Of a stretch of 64,000 nucleotides of DNA, positions 17,553-27,615 are shown in pieces. This DNA comes from Rhizobium brockwellii (GTDB lineage Bacteria > Pseudomonadota > Alphaproteobacteria > Rhizobiales > Rhizobiaceae). Below the pieces are notes generated by a model that saw only the letters and a list, made by a program, of their open reading frames with translations, was not told the origin of the DNA and did not search any database. The DNA lies in NCBI RefSeq assembly GCF_000769405.2, contig NZ_CP053439.1, forward strand, positions 4,763,001 through 4,827,000. The letters are read 5' to 3'. The first letter of the stretch is position 1, and each line of letters begins with the position of its first letter. The position numbers and the translations under genes were made by a program.

Positions 17553-18245
17553 TCAGAAATCCAGATCGGCATAGTGTGAAACTGGCGTCAGGCCGCGCAC
17601 GCGCTCGGTCAGCATCGGCCGGAAGGAGGGACGCGACTTCAGCCGCTGGTACCAGTCCTTGACGACGGGCGAATCCGCCCACTCGATCTCGCCGAGATAA
17701 TCGAGGATCGAGATCGAGGCGGCGGCGGCAAGGTCGGCATAGCTCATCCGCTCGCCAGCCAGCCACTGACGCGAGCCGGCAAGCCAGGTGAGATAACGCA
17801 TATGCTGGCGGATATTTGCGCGGGCCGTGCGTAAAACCTTCGAATCCGGCGCTCCGCCGCCCTGATCGGCGGTCATCTGCAACTTGTAGACACGCTCGCG
17901 GGCGAGCGGCTTGGTCACGTCGTTTTCCATCTTCTGCATGAACCATTCGGTCAGCCGGCGGATTTCCGCCCGCTGGAAAGGGTCTTCGGCGAGCAGCCGC
18001 CGGTCGCGCTTCAAGACGCCGTGCGTCTCGTCCAGATATTCGGAAATGACGCTCGCGCCACAGAGCGCGCGCATGCTGTCGTCGACATAGACCGGCAGCG
18101 TGCCGGCCGGATTGAGCGCCAGGAAATCCCGGCGCTTCTCCCATGTCTGCTCCTCGATCAGATCCGCCTGATAGCCGTATTCTGCCAAGATCAACCGGAC
18201 GAAGCGAGATGCGGATGACATGGGATGATGATAAAGCGTGGGCAT
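17553..18245 (-). CDS. Glutathione S-transferase family protein
   Basis: A 230-residue two-domain GST. The thioredoxin-like N-terminal domain (MPTLYHHPMSSASRFVRLIL) has a serine-rich G-site (PMSSAS), then NPAGTLPVYVDD with the cis-proline and EYLDE binding glutathione. The all-helical C-terminal domain holds MSYADLAAAASISILDYLGEI, the GST N-capping box. It is probably a cytosolic detoxification or stress enzyme. It is first in a GST-queG-SDR run; these three are probably one transcript. Confidence 0.9.
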   Translation of the reverse strand: MPTLYHHPMSSASRFVRLILAEYGYQADLIEEQTWEKRRDFLALNPAGTLPVYVDDSMRALCGASVISEYLDETHGVLKRDRRLLAEDPFQRAEIRRLTEWFMQKMENDVTKPLARERVYKLQMTADQGGGAPDSKVLRTARANIRQHMRYLTWLAGSRQWLAGERMSYADLAAAASISILDYLGEIEWADSPVVKDWYQRLKSRPSFRPMLTERVRGLTPVSHYADLDF

Positions 18246-18477
18246 CGATACTCGGGCTTTGTGATTGCTGTTACAGGACTGTGTGGCAGCTCGATTATAG
18301 CGCCCTAGTCATGACTCGTTGGTTGAAGCTATAGGAGTTTGGCCCCGCCAATACAAGCGAATCGGATTTTTCAGGCCATCTGATAGTGGCGAAACACGCT
18401 CTAACGAACGAATGGAAGCGGCAGCCTGATCGACCCAAGCGCTCAGGCCCGACCGAACTTTAAACCGGAGACAATGT

Positions 18478-19275
18478 ATGGATTATATAAATGCTGCAAT
18501 TCTCGGTGTCATAGAGGGGATCACCGAATTTCTGCCGATCTCGAGCACCGGCCACCTGATCATTGCCGAGCAATGGCTCGGACATCGGTCGGATATGTTC
18601 AACATCGTTATTCAGGCGGGCGCCATCCTCGCCGTCACCATCATCTACTGGCGCCGTCTGCTGGATCTGGTGCTCGGCTGGCGCGATCCGGTCAATCGCG
18701 ATTATGCCGCCAAGCTGATCGTCGCCTTTCTCATCACCGCAATTCTCGGACTTATCGTCAAGAAGCTCGGCTTTGAACTGCCGGAGACCGCAACACCGAT
18801 CGCCTGGGCGCTCATCATCGGCGGTATCTGGATGATCTTTGCCGAATGGGCCGCCGCTCGCCGCCCGCCTCATAAAGAGATCACCTGGCTTGTCGCCATC
18901 CTGGTCGGTATCGCCCAGATCGTTGCCGGCGTCTTCCCAGGAACGTCGCGCTCCGGCGCCACGATCTTCGTCGCCATGCTGGCAGGCACGGGCAACCGCG
19001 CAGCGGCAACGGAATTTGCCTTTCTCGTCGGCATACCCACAATGTACGCCGCCAGCGGCTATGAATTGCTGAAGACGTTTAAGGATGGCGGAGCGGCAGG
19101 CGAAGACTGGACGGCGCTCGGCATCGCCTTCGTCGTCTCCACGGTCGTCGCTTTCATCGCCGTCAAATGGCTGCTTGCCTATATCCGAAGCAACCGGTTT
19201 ACGCTGTTTGCCATCTACCGCATCATTCTCGGTGTCTTGCTGCTCGGCATGGCCGCCACCGGCTTGATTGCCTGA
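18478..19275 (+). CDS. uppP: Undecaprenyl-diphosphatase UppP (BacA)
   Basis: A 265-residue integral membrane enzyme that dephosphorylates undecaprenyl diphosphate to recycle the peptidoglycan lipid carrier; it also gives bacitracin tolerance. Both signature motifs are present: EGITEFLPISSTGHL at residues 13-27 and PGTSRSG at 154-160, with about eight hydrophobic helices. A CGGAG ribosome site precedes the ATG. The 230-base gap upstream holds no gene. A 10-bp GC hairpin follows the stop. Confidence 0.97.
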   Translation: MDYINAAILGVIEGITEFLPISSTGHLIIAEQWLGHRSDMFNIVIQAGAILAVTIIYWRRLLDLVLGWRDPVNRDYAAKLIVAFLITAILGLIVKKLGFELPETATPIAWALIIGGIWMIFAEWAAARRPPHKEITWLVAILVGIAQIVAGVFPGTSRSGATIFVAMLAGTGNRAAATEFAFLVGIPTMYAASGYELLKTFKDGGAAGEDWTALGIAFVVSTVVAFIAVKWLLAYIRSNRFTLFAIYRIILGVLLLGMAATGLIA

Positions 19276-19292
19276 AACATCCGTCCCGCATT

Positions 19293-19320
19293 GCATTCGC
19301 GCAACTCCCGGCGCGAATGC
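19293..19320 (+). terminator. Hairpin after uppP
   Basis: GCATTCGCGC (19293-19302) and GCGCGAATGC (19311-19320) form a perfect 10-bp stem with an 8-base loop, 18 bases past the uppP stop. There is no T-tract, so it may end transcription inefficiently or protect the 3' end. Confidence 0.5.
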
Positions 19321-19518
19321 ACATGCTCCGTCGGACTTCGCGAACAAGCATCGATTACCAGCAAGGCGCCGATCTTTCAGATATGCAATATTGAGAGGAT
19401 ACGCCGCCGCGGTTTTTGATGCAGGCGAGACTGAACGTTCATTGTGGAGCGCCCTGTTTCAGGCGATCCGATCGACTGCTTGTTTGGAGCAGGATGCCGG
19501 CGCAGGGCCGGGCTTTCG

Positions 19519-19671
19519 TCAATGGATGATCGAAGCCGTAGAGCAAGGATCGACGCCGTAGGCCGGCGAGCAATCGCCCTTTACCGCCGCGACCGAACCG
19601 GGCGCAACGAAAGAGCCTGCAAGAATAACCAGCGCCGCACACGCAAACAGGAGCGCGATTGACTTGCCCAT
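19519..19671 (-). CDS. Small exported hypothetical protein
   Basis: A 50-residue ORF starting MGKSIALLFACAALVILAGS, a good signal peptide, followed by a short mature part with two cysteines (KGDCSPAYGVDPCSTASIIH). AAAGG lies 9 bases before the ATG at 19671; the frame continues upstream but the leader does not look like protein. Two cysteines in a 20-25 residue mature peptide suggest a disulfide in the periplasm. I do not recognise a family. It stands alone in a 680-base gap between uppP and the NDUFA9-like gene, and the rest of that gap holds no other gene I can support. Confidence 0.6.
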   Translation of the reverse strand: MGKSIALLFACAALVILAGSFVAPGSVAAVKGDCSPAYGVDPCSTASIIH

Positions 19672-19900
19672 CGAGAATTGCCTTTCACAGTGATTGCCGC
19701 GCGCGACCGCAGGCGTTGAGTCCGTTGGAAGACGCGCGGGTTTGGTAGTCAGTGGAATGGCAAATAGCAATAAACGTTCCTGCTAAATTTCGCGTTAATT
19801 CCACAAAAATTCCGATGCGTCTTTTATGCAACGCAACTCAATGTGGTGGACAGCAAAACACCTCAGGCTTGCGCCGGGCTTTGCAGGACACGGCAACGCC

Positions 19901-19932
19901 AAAAGGCCGCCTACGGGGATCCGCAGACGGCC
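19901..19932 (-). terminator. Rho-independent terminator of the NDUFA9-like gene
   Basis: On the minus strand, GGCCGTCTGCGG pairs with CCGTAGGCGGCC around a 4-base loop, with two mismatches in 12, followed by TTTT. It lies about 26 bases past the stop codon at 19958. Confidence 0.75.
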
Positions 19933-19957
19933 AAATCTCATCGGTTGGAAAAGATGG

Positions 19958-20938
19958 TCAGGCGGCCTTGCCGGTGCCGGTGTATTGGCCGTGCGGACGG
20001 TAGTGCACCAGATAGGAGCCGAGCACCGATGCCACCATCGTGGGCGCAATGCCGAGGCCCTTCAGCGTGCGGCCTTCCGCCTCGGCTTCCTTGGAGACGA
20101 CATTGTCGCGCTTCAGCATGCGCACCTGATCCGGCGTGATCGGCGGCGTTATGAAGGGGATCAGCGAGGCGATGCTGCCGATCATCGAAGCGATGCCGAA
20201 GGGCAGGGATACCAGCGGGTTCTTGCGACACGTTACCCTCAGCATCGTCTCGAGACATTCGCGGAAGCTCAGCACCTCAGGCCCGCCAAGCTCATAGACC
20301 TTGCCGCCGGCAACCTTGCCGTCGACGGCGCGGGCGACGGCCTCGGCGACATCCTCGACATAGACAGGCTGGAATTTCGTCTTACCGCCGCCAACAAGCG
20401 GCAGGATCGGCGACATGCGCGCCATCTCGGCGAACTTGTTGAAGAAACTGTCCTCCGGTCCGAAGACGATCGACGGACGGAAGATCACGGCATCGGGCTT
20501 GACCGAGAGGATGGCCGTTTCGGCGCGGCCCTTGGTGCGGCCATAGTCGGAATCGGATTTCGCGTCGGCGCCGATCGCCGAAATATGCGTCAGCGTCGCA
20601 CCTGCGCCGCGCGCCGCCTCGGCAATCGCACGAGCGCCGAATTCCTGCACGGCGTCGAATGTGTTGCGGCCGGTCTCGTGCAGAATGCCGACGCAGTTGA
20701 CGACATGGCTTGCCCCGTCGACGGCGCGGTCGATCGAGCTTCGGTAGCGCAGGTTCGCCTGCACGAAGGAGATCTGGCCGACATTGCCGAGCGGCTGCAG
20801 GAAGCCGGCGAGATCGGGACGGCGCACGGCGACGCGGATGTTGTAGCCGCGCTTGGCGAGCGCCCGAACCACGTGCCTGCCCACGAAACCGGAGCCTCCG
20901 AACACGGTAACGAGCGGCGGCAGGTTGGCAAGGGTCAT
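19958..20938 (-). CDS. Complex I NDUFA9-subunit-like NAD(P)-binding protein
   Basis: A 326-residue atypical SDR with the N-terminal VTVFGGSGFVGRHVVRALAKRG (GxxGxxG), SAIGADAKSDSDYGRTKGRAE (YxxxK present as YGRTK) and FRPSIVFGPEDSFFNKFAEMAR, all typical of the bacterial homologues of mitochondrial NDUFA9. These are thought to accompany NADH dehydrogenase, though in alphaproteobacteria they are usually encoded away from the nuo operon, as here. It is monocistronic with its own terminator. Confidence 0.9.
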   Translation of the reverse strand: MTLANLPPLVTVFGGSGFVGRHVVRALAKRGYNIRVAVRRPDLAGFLQPLGNVGQISFVQANLRYRSSIDRAVDGASHVVNCVGILHETGRNTFDAVQEFGARAIAEAARGAGATLTHISAIGADAKSDSDYGRTKGRAETAILSVKPDAVIFRPSIVFGPEDSFFNKFAEMARMSPILPLVGGGKTKFQPVYVEDVAEAVARAVDGKVAGGKVYELGGPEVLSFRECLETMLRVTCRKNPLVSLPFGIASMIGSIASLIPFITPPITPDQVRMLKRDNVVSKEAEAEGRTLKGLGIAPTMVASVLGSYLVHYRPHGQYTGTGKAA

Positions 20939-21051
20939 GGCAGGCTCCTCGAAAGGCTTTGCGGGATGCTGAATTGGCTCTCGTCTTAGCCGAATCCCGG
21001 CGCGACGGGAAGGCCCATCACGCCGTCAGTTTTTTGCGAATGCGAGGGCGC

Positions 21052-21339
21052 TCAGACGCCTTCGACGACGACCATTTCCGCATCCGCGACTTCCTGGCGG
21101 ATTTTCGCGGCTATCTGGTATTCCGGCGAATTATAGCAGTCGACCGCATGCTGCATCGACGGGAATTCGATCACCACGTTGCGCACACGCGCCTTGCCCT
21201 CCAGTTCGGTAAAGGCGCCGCCGCGCGCCAGGAAATTCGCGCCATATTTTTCGAAGGCCGGCTTGGCCGCCGCGACGTAATCCTTGTAGCGCTCGGCATC
21301 GCGAACGTCGACGCGGGCGATCCAATATCCCTTGGCCAT
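21052..21339 (-). CDS. DUF1330 domain protein
   Basis: A 95-residue protein with the DUF1330 pattern: KGYWIARVDVRDAERYKDYV at the start, FEKYGANFLARGG, VVIEFPSMQHAVDCYNSPEYQ and a final VVVEGV. It is a ferredoxin-like dimeric alpha/beta fold of unknown function related to ABM-type small proteins. It lies 28 bp after pyrF on the same strand and is probably co-transcribed with it. Confidence 0.88.
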   Translation of the reverse strand: MAKGYWIARVDVRDAERYKDYVAAAKPAFEKYGANFLARGGAFTELEGKARVRNVVIEFPSMQHAVDCYNSPEYQIAAKIRQEVADAEMVVVEGV

Positions 21340-21367
21340 GGTCTTCTCCCTTTTGTCGTTGAAACTA

Positions 21368-22075
21368 TTAGCGGTTTGCCGGCCAGAGTGCGCTCACCAT
21401 CTCGCTGAGGATCGCACGGGCGGCATCTCGGGGATCCGGCGCCCTGACGACAGGCCGGCCGACAACGAGATGCGTCGCTCCCGCCTTCAGCGCGTCGAAA
21501 GGCGTCATCACCCGCTTCTGGTCGCCCTTGTCGCTACCATCAGGGCGAATGCCGGGGGTGACGATCGCCATGTCGGGTCCGACGATCTCGCGCACCGCTG
21601 TCGCTTCCTCCGCCGAGCAGACGATACCGCCCATGCCGGCCGCGCGCGCCTGTTCGGCGCGGCGCAGCACCAGGCTGTGCGGATCCTGGCTATAGCCGGC
21701 ATCGGCAAGGTCGTCCGCATCCATCGAGGTCAGCACGGTCACGCCGAGCAGGCAGAGGCCGGAGCCGGCCGCGGCCTCGACCGCCGCCTTCATTGCTTTC
21801 GGATAGGCATGCAGCGTCAGCATCGACATGCCCATCTTGGCGATGTTCTCGACGCCGGAGGCCACGGTGTTGTCGATGTCGAGCAGCTTCATGTCGAGAA
21901 AGATCTTCTTGCCGCTAGCGGCAAGATCGCGGGCGAATTCCAGGCCGCCGGCAAAGACCAGCTGATAGCCGATCTTATAGAAGAGAATGTCGTCGCCGAG
22001 CGTGGAAACCAGTCTTTCCGCCTCCCCGATCGTTGGAACATCCAGGCCGACGATCAACCGCTCGCGTGCGTCCAT
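21368..22075 (-). CDS. pyrF: Orotidine 5'-phosphate decarboxylase
   Basis: A 235-residue TIM-barrel enzyme converting OMP to UMP, the last step of de novo pyrimidine synthesis. The catalytic tetrad motif is seen as [12 protein letters not shown] (Asp61, Lys63, Asp66). Substrate-binding segments are LIVGLDVP at 7-14 and [17 protein letters not shown] near 190-205. It is part of a minus-strand run pmtA, phosphatase, pyrF, DUF1330 with small gaps. Confidence 0.97.
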   Translation of the reverse strand: MDARERLIVGLDVPTIGEAERLVSTLGDDILFYKIGYQLVFAGGLEFARDLAASGKKIFLDMKLLDIDNTVASGVENIAKMGMSMLTLHAYPKAMKAAVEAAAGSGLCLLGVTVLTSMDADDLADAGYSQDPHSLVLRRAEQARAAGMGGIVCSAEEATAVREIVGPDMAIVTPGIRPDGSDKGDQKRVMTPFDALKAGATHLVVGRPVVRAPDPRDAARAILSEMVSALWPANR

Positions 22076-22081
22076 CTGAAG

Positions 22082-22663
22082 TCACCCCTGCCAGTCTTCG
22101 ATGGGTGTCCAGTCGCATGATAAGCGGTGATCCGCAAGACCGAAAGCATAGAGATTGCCGCCGCCGCCCGGCTGGTCGCGGTCGCGCGCGATCGGGCTGC
22201 CCGCCAGATGGCATTTGAGCAGCGTGCCGACGCCGCCATGGCCGACAAAGGCGATCGGCGCCGTCGCATCATGCGTGGCAAGAACGGCGTTCACGGCCTC
22301 GACGATGCGGGCCTGCGCATCGACGGCGCGCTCCCAGCCTTTGAAGCTCTGCTCCGGATGGGCGAAGAACCAGTTGGCCGCCTCTTCGAATTGCGGCGGC
22401 GGCAGGAAGCCGGTGGCCGAGCGGTCGTTCTCGTGCATGGCGTGGACGATCTCCACGGTCACACCGGAAGCTTTTGCCAAAATTTCGGCCGTCTCGATCG
22501 CCTTCGTCTCGTCGCTGGAGACGATGCGCCGCAACTGCCTCGCCCAGCCGCTCTCTGCCGCTTTGCGCGCGCGCGCCGCACCAACATCCGAAAGCCCCCA
22601 TTTCGGCACGGGCACGTTGGCGTCGATCCTGACCTGCGGATGAGTGATATAGAGCCCGAACAT
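22082..22663 (-). CDS. Histidine phosphatase (phosphoglycerate mutase-like) family protein
   Basis: A 193-residue protein of the branch 1 histidine phosphatase fold. It has an unusual N-terminus, LYITHPQV, where classical members have RHG, so the usual Arg of the RHG motif is absent but the putative phospho-acceptor His remains. Later motifs SSDETKAIETAEIL and IAFVGHGGVGTLL (second catalytic His) fit the family. The start at 22663 is one base past the pmtA stop codon; longer frames run into pmtA. The role is unknown; proximity to pyrF (6 bp) suggests only co-transcription. Confidence 0.75.
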   Translation of the reverse strand: MFGLYITHPQVRIDANVPVPKWGLSDVGAARARKAAESGWARQLRRIVSSDETKAIETAEILAKASGVTVEIVHAMHENDRSATGFLPPPQFEEAANWFFAHPEQSFKGWERAVDAQARIVEAVNAVLATHDATAPIAFVGHGGVGTLLKCHLAGSPIARDRDQPGGGGNLYAFGLADHRLSCDWTPIEDWQG

Positions 22664-22664
22664 C

Positions 22665-23264
22665 TCAGCCGCGCTTATAGATCCAGAGTTGCGCCGGCGG
22701 AATGTTGCGCATGACGAAGTCGAAATGCTGGATATGGTAGCGGTCGGGATTGGCGGCGATCGGCGAGATCGCACCATAGGAAATCTGCACCATTGGCCGG
22801 CCGGCCGGCAGGCGATCGAGCAGGCTTTCGAGCAGCGAGATGCGCTTCGCCATCGGGAAATTCAGCAGCGGAATGCCCGAGACGACGGAATCGAAGGTGA
22901 GACCGCTGAAATTGCCAAGGGTGGCCTGAAGATCGAAGGCATCGCCGTTGATGAACTGCACGCCGGGATAGGTCCGCTGCAGATGTTTATGAAAATCCGT
23001 CGAATATTCGATTGCGACGAGATTTTCCGGACGGACGCCGCGGCCGAGAATGGCCTTGGTGATAGCGCCCGTGCCCGGTCCGAGTTCAAGCACCGGCAGC
23101 CCGGAATGGATATCGACGACGCTTGCCATGCGCTTGGCCGTGATCGAGGAGGTCGGCACGATCGAGCCCACCGTCTTCGGCCCCTGCATCATGCCCCGGA
23201 AGAAGCGGATCTCGTCGTCGAACCTCTTGCCCAACCGTTCCTTCACTTTGACCCGTAAGCTCAT
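22665..23264 (-). CDS. pmtA: Phospholipid N-methyltransferase PmtA
   Basis: A 199-residue SAM-dependent methyltransferase with motif I VLELGPGTGAITKAIL near residues 58-73 and the long conserved segment DSVVSGIPLLNFPMAKRISLLESLLDRLPAGRPMVQISYG. This matches, from memory, the Sinorhizobium-type PmtA that methylates phosphatidylethanolamine stepwise to phosphatidylcholine, a lipid important for rhizobial membranes and symbiosis. The N-terminus (KRFDDEIRFFRGMMQGPKTV) is also typical. It is distinct from the Rhodobacter type. Rhizobia often hold several pmtA copies, so this may not be the only one. Confidence 0.85.
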   Translation of the reverse strand: MSLRVKVKERLGKRFDDEIRFFRGMMQGPKTVGSIVPTSSITAKRMASVVDIHSGLPVLELGPGTGAITKAILGRGVRPENLVAIEYSTDFHKHLQRTYPGVQFINGDAFDLQATLGNFSGLTFDSVVSGIPLLNFPMAKRISLLESLLDRLPAGRPMVQISYGAISPIAANPDRYHIQHFDFVMRNIPPAQLWIYKRG

Positions 23265-23359
23265 TCTCCACCCATCCGCATGTTGATCGAATGCCTTAAT
23301 ATGCCGCTTGTCGCTTAAGGGACAAGGATTTTCGCAACAAGGACATCGGCATCAACAGT

Positions 23360-24271
23360 TCATGCAGCTTCGGGGGCTGAACGAGGCATGAGATCGGCGA
23401 GCCTTTGGCTCAGGTGATCGGCATCGACAGGCGCGCGCAGCTTCACATCGGTATTGTCGAAATAGAGATAGACATCGCGGCCCTTGTTGCGCACCGGCAC
23501 GGGCGCCAGCACTCGCGTCGCATTCTCAGCTTCCCCACCCGTGGCCCAGGCGCGGATGCGTTGCGCCCATATGTCGAGCGCTTCGTCCTCGTAGCCGCTG
23601 ACATAGAGCTTTTCCGAGCCATGCAGTCGGCAGTAGACGAAATCGGTGGTGACATCCATCAGCAGCGGCCATTTCACCGTATCGGCGCAGACGAGCGCGA
23701 CCTTGTGCCGCCTGAGCATCTCGATGAAGGCGGGTGAGCGGAAGCTCTCGTGGCGAATCTCCAGCGCATGCCGGATCGGCTGGTGCCCGTCGCATTTAAG
23801 CCAGGCCGGTCCCTTGATATGCCAGTCGTGACGCTTCGCAAGCGCTATCGCTGCGTCGCGGTCGTGCGGCAGCAGCGACAAAAAGCTCTCGAAAAGGGAT
23901 GGGTCGAAGACCATGTTCGGCGGGAATTGCCAGAGGATCGGTCCGAGCTTGGGGCCAAGCCGCAGCAGGCCCGAGGCGAGAAAATTGGCGAGCGCCGTCT
24001 GGATATTCTGCAGCCGCAGCATATGGGTGATGAAGCGCGGCCCCTTGACGGCAAAGATGAAATCACCCGGTGTCTCATCGCGCCAGCGGCCGAAGCTTTC
24101 GGGCCGCTGCAATCCGTAGAAGGTGCCGTTGATCTCGATTGACCGGAAGTGCCGGGCGGCGAAGGAAAGCTCCTGCTTCTGCGGCAGGTCCTTCGGATAG
24201 AATTGGCCGCGCCAGGGCGCATAGGTCCAGCCGGATATGCCGATGCGCACCGTTCCCGCCTTTTTGGTCAT
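23360..24271 (-). CDS. DUF72 domain protein (YecE-like)
   Basis: A 303-residue TIM-barrel-like DUF72 protein. Signature parts are RIGISGWTYAPWRGQFYPKDLP near the start, FRSIEINGTFYGLQRPESFGRW, FIFAVKGPRFITHM, and near the end VYCRLHGSEKLYVSGYEDEAL followed by VYLYFDNT. The family is widespread and of unknown function. The ATG has GGAGGATCCC upstream. It lies 54 bp after dnaN on the same strand. Confidence 0.9.
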   Translation of the reverse strand: MTKKAGTVRIGISGWTYAPWRGQFYPKDLPQKQELSFAARHFRSIEINGTFYGLQRPESFGRWRDETPGDFIFAVKGPRFITHMLRLQNIQTALANFLASGLLRLGPKLGPILWQFPPNMVFDPSLFESFLSLLPHDRDAAIALAKRHDWHIKGPAWLKCDGHQPIRHALEIRHESFRSPAFIEMLRRHKVALVCADTVKWPLLMDVTTDFVYCRLHGSEKLYVSGYEDEALDIWAQRIRAWATGGEAENATRVLAPVPVRNKGRDVYLYFDNTDVKLRAPVDADHLSQRLADLMPRSAPEAA

Positions 24272-24325
24272 GGGATCCTCCGTTTTGACAGGAGGAAAAA
24301 CGGCAAGCGGTCGCCTTCGTTCCCG

Positions 24326-25444
24326 TCAGACGCGCATCGGCATCAGCACGTAGAGCGCATCGTCGCCCGCCGTGTCGCGGATCAGTGTCGGCGAGCCGGC
24401 ATCGGCAAGCAGGAAGATCGCTTCCTCGCCGGAAAGCTGGGCGGTGATGTCGAGCAAGTATTTGGCGTTGAAGCCGATTTCCATCGCATCCGTGTCGTAG
24501 CCGACGGCAACTTCTTCCGTCGCGCTGCCGGAATCGGGATTGTTGACGGTCAGCATCAACTGCCCCTCGGAAAGCGCCAGCTTGACGGCGCGGCCGCGCT
24601 CGGAGGAGATCGTCGAGACGCGGTCGACGGCCTGTGCGAAACTCGTGCAGTCGACCCGCATTTCCTTGTCGTTGCCTGTCGGGATGACGCGCTGATAATC
24701 CGGGAAGGTGCCGTCGATCAGTTTCGAGGTCATGACGATCGAGCCGATGGTCAGCCGGATCTTGGCGTCGGAGACCTCGACGGTCACCGTCGTTTCGGGA
24801 TTGTCGACCAGCTTCTGCAACTCGCCGACCGTCTTGCGAGGAATTATGATGCCGGGCATGCCCTCGGAGCCGGAGGGCGCATCGACATCGGCGCGCGCCA
24901 GCCGGTGGCCGTCGGTCGCAACCGCCCTGAGCTTCAGCTGGCCATTGCTCTCGATCGTGTGAAAGAAGATGCCGTTGAGATAATAACGCGTCTCTTCCGT
25001 CGAGATCGCGAACTGCGTGCGGTCGATCAGCATCTTGAGATCGGTCGCCTTCAGCTTGAAGGAGTGCGTGAAGGTGCCGGCTGTGAGATCAGGGAAGTCC
25101 GATTCCGGCAGGCACTGCAGCGAGAATTTCGAGCGGCCGGACTGCACGGTCATCGCGCCGCCATCGGGGCTGGTGGCAAGCAGCACCTCCGAGCCGTCGG
25201 AAAGCTTGCGTACGATATCGTAGAGAAGATGCGCGGGAACGGTGGTGGCGCCGGGCTGCTCGACGCTAGCCGGTGTCGCCTCGGTGATTTCGAGGTCGAG
25301 GTCGGTCGCCTTCATGTCGAGCTTCTGGCCGTCGGCCTTGAGCAATACGTTGGACAGGATCGGGATCGTGTTGCGACGTTCGACCACGCGGTGGACGTGG
25401 TTCAGCGATTTCAACAGGTTTGACCGCTCAATAGTAATACGCAT
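24326..25444 (-). CDS. dnaN: DNA polymerase III beta subunit (sliding clamp)
   Basis: A 372-residue protein, normal for DnaN, starting MRITIERSNLLKSLNHVHRVVERRNTIPILSNVLL, which is nearly canonical for alphaproteobacteria, and ending in the conserved VLMPMRV. The three repeated clamp domains are visible (GSEVLLATSPDGG, QKLVDNPETTVTVEVSD). It forms the ring that holds polymerase III on DNA. It is not next to dnaA here, as is usual for rhizobia. It is divergent from rsmI. Confidence 0.98.
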   Translation of the reverse strand: MRITIERSNLLKSLNHVHRVVERRNTIPILSNVLLKADGQKLDMKATDLDLEITEATPASVEQPGATTVPAHLLYDIVRKLSDGSEVLLATSPDGGAMTVQSGRSKFSLQCLPESDFPDLTAGTFTHSFKLKATDLKMLIDRTQFAISTEETRYYLNGIFFHTIESNGQLKLRAVATDGHRLARADVDAPSGSEGMPGIIIPRKTVGELQKLVDNPETTVTVEVSDAKIRLTIGSIVMTSKLIDGTFPDYQRVIPTGNDKEMRVDCTSFAQAVDRVSTISSERGRAVKLALSEGQLMLTVNNPDSGSATEEVAVGYDTDAMEIGFNAKYLLDITAQLSGEEAIFLLADAGSPTLIRDTAGDDALYVLMPMRV

Positions 25445-25504
25445 GGGATGCTACCGCTTTCGACCGTGACTGTCCGGGCGCGTCGAGCACCCGAAGAATG
25501 CTGT

Positions 25505-25521
25505 CCCGGCTTGAGGCCGGG
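25505..25521. repeat. Short palindrome in dnaN-rsmI intergenic region
   Basis: CCCGGC (25505-25510) and GCCGGG (25516-25521) form a 6-bp stem around TTGAG, extending with flanking G/C. It lies in the 260-base gap between the divergent genes, with no T-tract. Similar CCCGGC-N-GCCGGG units are common between alphaproteobacterial genes, so it may be one copy of a dispersed repeat. Confidence 0.4.
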
Positions 25522-25703
25522 GGAGTGGACGGGCAAAATGGCAGACTTCAGCATTGCTTTGCAAGAGGCATGGACGCCGGCACCCCCGCAATTGAGGTTT
25601 TCCAGAGCAATGCTCACAGAAATCCGAACCCTTGCCGAAGCGGTGCGGCTCGCCCATAAGGGTTCGATGCTGGCGACGAGCCGGCGGGACGAAAGCAAAT
25701 GGC

Positions 25704-26610
<907 letters not shown>

Positions 26611-26621
<11 letters not shown>

Positions 26622-26979
26622 TGATCTCACCGCCATCAGGAGGAAGGCGCTGCGCCGGGGCCGTATGTCGGAATATGTCGCGGCTGCCTTCCTGATGCTG
26701 AAGGGCTATCGCATCCTGGCGCTGCGCCACCGCACCCGGCTCGGCGAGATCGATATCATCGCCCGCAAGGGCGATCTCGCCGTCTTCGTCGAGGTCAAGG
26801 CTCGCCATGGCGAGGCCGCGGCGGTCGATGCCGTCTCTGTCGCCGCGCAGAAGCGGATACGGGCGGCAAGCGATCTCTGGCTCGCCCGCCAGGCGGATCA
26901 GGCTCGCCTTTCCCAGCGCTATGATATCGTGGCGATCATGCCGGGCCGACTGCCGCGGCACTTTATTGATGCCTTCTGA
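26611..26979 (+). CDS. yraN: YraN family (UPF0102) putative endonuclease
   Basis: A 122-residue protein of the restriction-endonuclease-like fold. RLGEIDIIARKGDLAVFVEVKAR (about residues 45-67) gives the PD-(D/E)xK-type Glu-Asp...Glu-x-Lys core of the UPF0102 family. The biochemical role is unclear; the family is often linked to DNA processing. The ATG lies inside the end of rsmI. In many related genomes gshB follows directly; here a sugar-transport cassette separates them. Confidence 0.92.
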
Positions 26980-27086
26980 CCCATCGGATTTCCGGATCGT
27001 TAAACTTTTAGTCCCCGCGTGAACGAGGTTCTTACGACTCTCTGCTACGTCAAATCTCGGTAGGGATAACAATTGGGGATTGTTTC

Positions 27087-27590
27087 ATGGCCTGGAAGCT
27101 GATGCTTGCAAGTGCGGTCGCCATGGCCGCGCGCTCGGTGCCTTATGCCGTGGCGAAGCCGGCCGGAAAATCCTTCGTCGCGCATGCGAGCGGTCTGCTG
27201 CCGCTGAAATCCTCGCCGATCAATCCGGACTGGATTATCAGCGGCAATCCGCAGGCCCGCACCGCCGAACATTCGCGCGGTCATGACGAAGCATCGCTGA
27301 CGGCGATCTGGGATTGCACGGCGGGCGAATTCCGCTGGCGCTTCGGCTGGGACGAGACGGTGATGATCCTCGAAGGCGAGGTCCATATCACCGCCGAGGA
27401 CGGCACCGAACGAACCCTGCGCGCCGGCGACGTCGCCTTTTTCGCCGGTGGAACCTGGGCAAGCTGGCGGGTCGACAATTACGTCCGCAAGGTCGCCTTC
27501 CTGCGCAAACCCTTCCCGAAGCCCTTGGCGATCGCCTACCGTCTCCGCAACATGCTGCGCAACAGCGGCAACCAGGGCATCGCCGCCTGA
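27087..27590 (+). CDS. Cupin domain protein
   Basis: A 167-residue protein with a central RmlC-like cupin: GEFRWRFGWDETVMILEGEVHITAED (about residues 76-101) then RTLRAGDVAFFAGGTWASWRVD. It resembles the (S)-ureidoglycine aminohydrolase-like cupin_3 group, which lacks some of the metal-binding histidines; only Glu residues are clearly in place. The N-terminus is mildly hydrophobic but not a convincing signal. Function unknown. GGGGAT precedes the ATG by 6 bases. It sits between yraN and the LacI gene, convergent with the latter. Confidence 0.75.
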   Translation: MAWKLMLASAVAMAARSVPYAVAKPAGKSFVAHASGLLPLKSSPINPDWIISGNPQARTAEHSRGHDEASLTAIWDCTAGEFRWRFGWDETVMILEGEVHITAEDGTERTLRAGDVAFFAGGTWASWRVDNYVRKVAFLRKPFPKPLAIAYRLRNMLRNSGNQGIAA

Positions 27591-27615
27591 CGACTTCGAT
27601 GTTCGGGCCTATGGG

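Noticed and set aside
16245..17579. 444-codon plus-strand frame over queG
   Set aside because: Antisense to queG, whose iron-sulfur motifs are certain.
24149..25423. 424-codon plus-strand frame over dnaN
   Set aside because: Antisense shadow of dnaN; no ribosome site or family.
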